DNA of 64,000 nt from Roseibium aggregatum IAM 12614 (GTDB lineage Bacteria; Pseudomonadota; Alphaproteobacteria; Rhizobiales; Stappiaceae). This document shows, piece after piece, positions 62,566 to 64,000 of this stretch. The position numbers and the translations under genes were made by a program. Where the stretch lies: positions 248,001-312,000 of the forward strand of contig NZ_AAUW01000001.1 in NCBI RefSeq assembly GCF_000168975.1, given 5' to 3'. Every line of letters starts with the position of its first letter. Positions within the stretch are counted from its first letter, which is position 1. Below the pieces are notes generated by a model that saw only the letters and a program-made list of their open reading frames with translations, had not been told where the DNA came from and ran no database searches.

Positions 62566-63561
62566 TCAGCCGATCAACCAGATCCCGCCGATGACGAAGA
62601 GCGCCAGAAACGCCGTTTGTGTGACAAGCATCCAGATGGCCGGACCACCGACTTCCAGAAGTTTCGGGATCGAGGTTTTCATGCCCACAGCCGCAATTGC
62701 CGCCAGCAGCGCCCAGCGGGAAACATGACCGGCGGCTTCCTTGGCAACTTCCGGAATGAAGCCGAATGAATTGAGTGCTGCAAGCACAAGAAAGGCCACG
62801 ACAAACGCCGGCATGATCGGCGGACGGGCGCTGCCCGGTTCCGAACTCTTGCGCAGGATGAGTGCGGCCACCAGCACGATAGGGGCCAGCATGGTGACGC
62901 GGATCAGCTTCACCAGCGTCGACAGGTCTCCGGTTTCTTCGGAGATCGAAAAACCAGCACCCACGACCTGGGCCACGTCATGGATTGTGCCACCGAGAAA
63001 GACGCCGGTCGCGTCCATTGATAGGCCGAGGGAGGAGGTGAGGATCGGATAGAAAATCATCGCCAGCGTGGACAGGACAGTCACGGTAATCACCGTGAAG
63101 GCAAGATCGCGTTCGGCATGCTCGCGCTTGGGCAGGATCGAGCCGATGGCCATGGCTGCCGAAGCGCCGCAAATGGCGACGGCTCCGCCGGTCAGGAATG
63201 AAAACAACCTGTCCCGGCCGAACAACCCGCCGATCAGCAGCGAAAAACCGATGGTGGCCAGAACGCCGAGGATAACAAGCAGCAGAAACGGCAGGCCCAA
63301 CTGCTGCACCATTTCCACGCTGATGCGCACACCGAGCAGGGCAACACCGATACGCAGCAACGTGCGGGCTGCAAAGGCGATGCCTTCGCCCGTGCGCTGT
63401 TCCTCCGACAGGAAGTTCAGCGGCATGCCAAGCAGGATGGCCATCAGCATGGCCGGCGCACCGTAATGCTCATTGAGGAACTGCGCGGCGATGGCGACAA
63501 GCCCGGCGATCGCAATACCCGGGAACAGGCGGCTTGCCTGGTCTTTCAATGGACTAACCAT
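62566..63561 (-). CDS. yeiH: YeiH/UPF0324 family putative sulfate or sulfite exporter
   Basis: A 331-residue membrane protein with about ten helices, of the YeiH (PSE, putative sulfate exporter) family. Signatures are AILLGMPLNFL, LRIGVALLGVRISVEMV, FLTGGAVAICGASAAMAI near residue 130 and FLGGTIHDVAQVVGAGF near 190. Transport function in the family is only indirectly supported, often by links with sulfonate metabolism. It lies 26 bases downstream of a dihaem peroxidase-type gene in the same direction. Confidence 0.87.
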   Translation of the reverse strand: MVSPLKDQASRLFPGIAIAGLVAIAAQFLNEHYGAPAMLMAILLGMPLNFLSEEQRTGEGIAFAARTLLRIGVALLGVRISVEMVQQLGLPFLLLVILGVLATIGFSLLIGGLFGRDRLFSFLTGGAVAICGASAAMAIGSILPKREHAERDLAFTVITVTVLSTLAMIFYPILTSSLGLSMDATGVFLGGTIHDVAQVVGAGFSISEETGDLSTLVKLIRVTMLAPIVLVAALILRKSSEPGSARPPIMPAFVVAFLVLAALNSFGFIPEVAKEAAGHVSRWALLAAIAAVGMKTSIPKLLEVGGPAIWMLVTQTAFLALFVIGGIWLIG

Positions 63562-63587
63562 AAAAAGCTCTAAATCCTTGTTGATGT

Positions 63588-64000
63588 TTACCGGTCGACC
63601 GGAAGGCCGCTCGGGACAGTGGCAGGAATGCCGAAGGGCGGAGACGTGACAGACTGCGAGCCGGTCAGGCTTTTCAGGAAAGCCACCAGATCGGCAATCT
63701 CCGCATTCGAAAGGGAGAGAGGTTCAATATCCCTGAAACGGGCCTGGCGCGCCATCTCACGAGCGTCATTCCAGACCACGAAATCGATGGCTTCCAGCCA
63801 CGGTGCCTGAGGAAGGGCTGCGGTTTCCGGCTTCCAGGCCTTCAGCATCCCGTCGGGGTCGAGGTGATGCCGGATGATCCCTTCCAGTGTGGGATAAGCG
63901 CCATTGTGCCCGTAAGGGGCCGTCAGCTCGACGTTCCGCAGCATCGGGGTCCGGAACCCGTAGGCATCTTCAAGGCGGTCGGTCTCGCCCATCACCCCGA
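63588..64000 (-). CDS. MauG/CcpA-type dihaem cytochrome c peroxidase family protein, C-terminal part
   Basis: The gene runs off the window end; about 137 C-terminal residues are visible. YGFRTPMLRNVELTAPYGHN and the following GAYPTLEGIIRHHLDP are the conserved stretch after the second haem of bacterial dihaem peroxidases and MauG-like proteins, and LSNAEIADLVAFLKSLTG is the usual last helix. The haem-binding CXXCH motifs would lie outside the window. Located in the periplasm. It could act in peroxide removal or in maturation of another enzyme; the yeiH gene follows closely. Confidence 0.82.
   Translation of the reverse strand, partial: GVMGETDRLEDAYGFRTPMLRNVELTAPYGHNGAYPTLEGIIRHHLDPDGMLKAWKPETAALPQAPWLEAIDFVVWNDAREMARQARFRDIEPLSLSNAEIADLVAFLKSLTGSQSVTSPPFGIPATVPSGLPVDR

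Noticed and set aside
63588-64000. Direct functional link of the MauG-type gene with methanethiol oxidase
   Set aside because: The two genes are about 17 kb apart on opposite strands with many unrelated genes between. Only a weak resemblance to the known mtoX-SCO1-mauG neighbourhood remains.

Overview
The window reads as chromosome from a marine or soil-type heterotrophic alphaproteobacterium, most like the Stappiaceae (Roseibium/Labrenzia) or a related roseobacter-like lineage. This is inferred from gene content and GC-rich codon use; no species call was possible. Coding is dense, with many ATGA/TGATG stop-start overlaps. I saw no rRNA, tRNA, insertion sequence, prophage or CRISPR array.

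Layout. (1) 1-8.2 kb: end of an M20 deacylase, a peptide/opine-type ABC importer (binding protein, two permeases, fused double ATPase), an aldehyde dehydrogenase, an SDR and a GFA-fold protein. (2) 8.6-14.7 kb: a complete ribose-type operon rbsB-A-C-D-K with a LacI-type regulator and a perfect palindromic operator. (3) 14.75-27.5 kb: aerobic 2-aminobenzoyl-CoA (anthranilate) degradation: the fused monooxygenase/reductase, SDR, MarR regulator, enoyl-CoA hydratase, acyl-CoA dehydrogenase, CoA ligase, a Liv-type ABC importer, a thioesterase and a Rid-family protein, closed by a strong terminator. (4) 27.8-33.9 kb: FadR-type regulator, a trans-sulfuration-fold PLP enzyme and a MalEFGK-type sugar importer. 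(5) 34.6-39.9 kb: a second sugar importer with a Gfo/Idh/MocA dehydrogenase and an intercistronic tandem array of hairpins. (6) 40.2-44.5 kb: pntB/pntA transhydrogenase and a YghU-like glutathione transferase. (7) 45-49.3 kb: methanethiol oxidase, a small membrane protein, a DddP-like M24 protein and a LysR regulator. (8) 49.3-54.4 kb: RpiR regulator, TAXI binding protein, fused TRAP permease and a universal stress protein. (9) 54.9-57.1 kb: egtB/egtD for ergothioneine. (10) 57.6-64 kb: TetR, YCII protein, dapA, an unknown membrane protein, metG, yeiH and the end of a MauG/CcpA-type dihaem protein.

The theme is scavenging: five ABC importers and one TRAP importer in 64 kb, nearly all beside the catabolic genes and the regulator for their substrate. 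All six solute-binding-protein genes are followed within about 25 bases by a strong hairpin before, or just inside, the next gene. This suggests one post-transcriptional scheme that keeps binding protein in excess over membrane subunits. Points most worth following are the Rid protein lacking its usual arginine in the anthranilate cluster, the DddP-like protein lacking the reported catalytic aspartate beside methanethiol oxidase, and the 39-base repeat array between a binding-protein gene and its permease gene.
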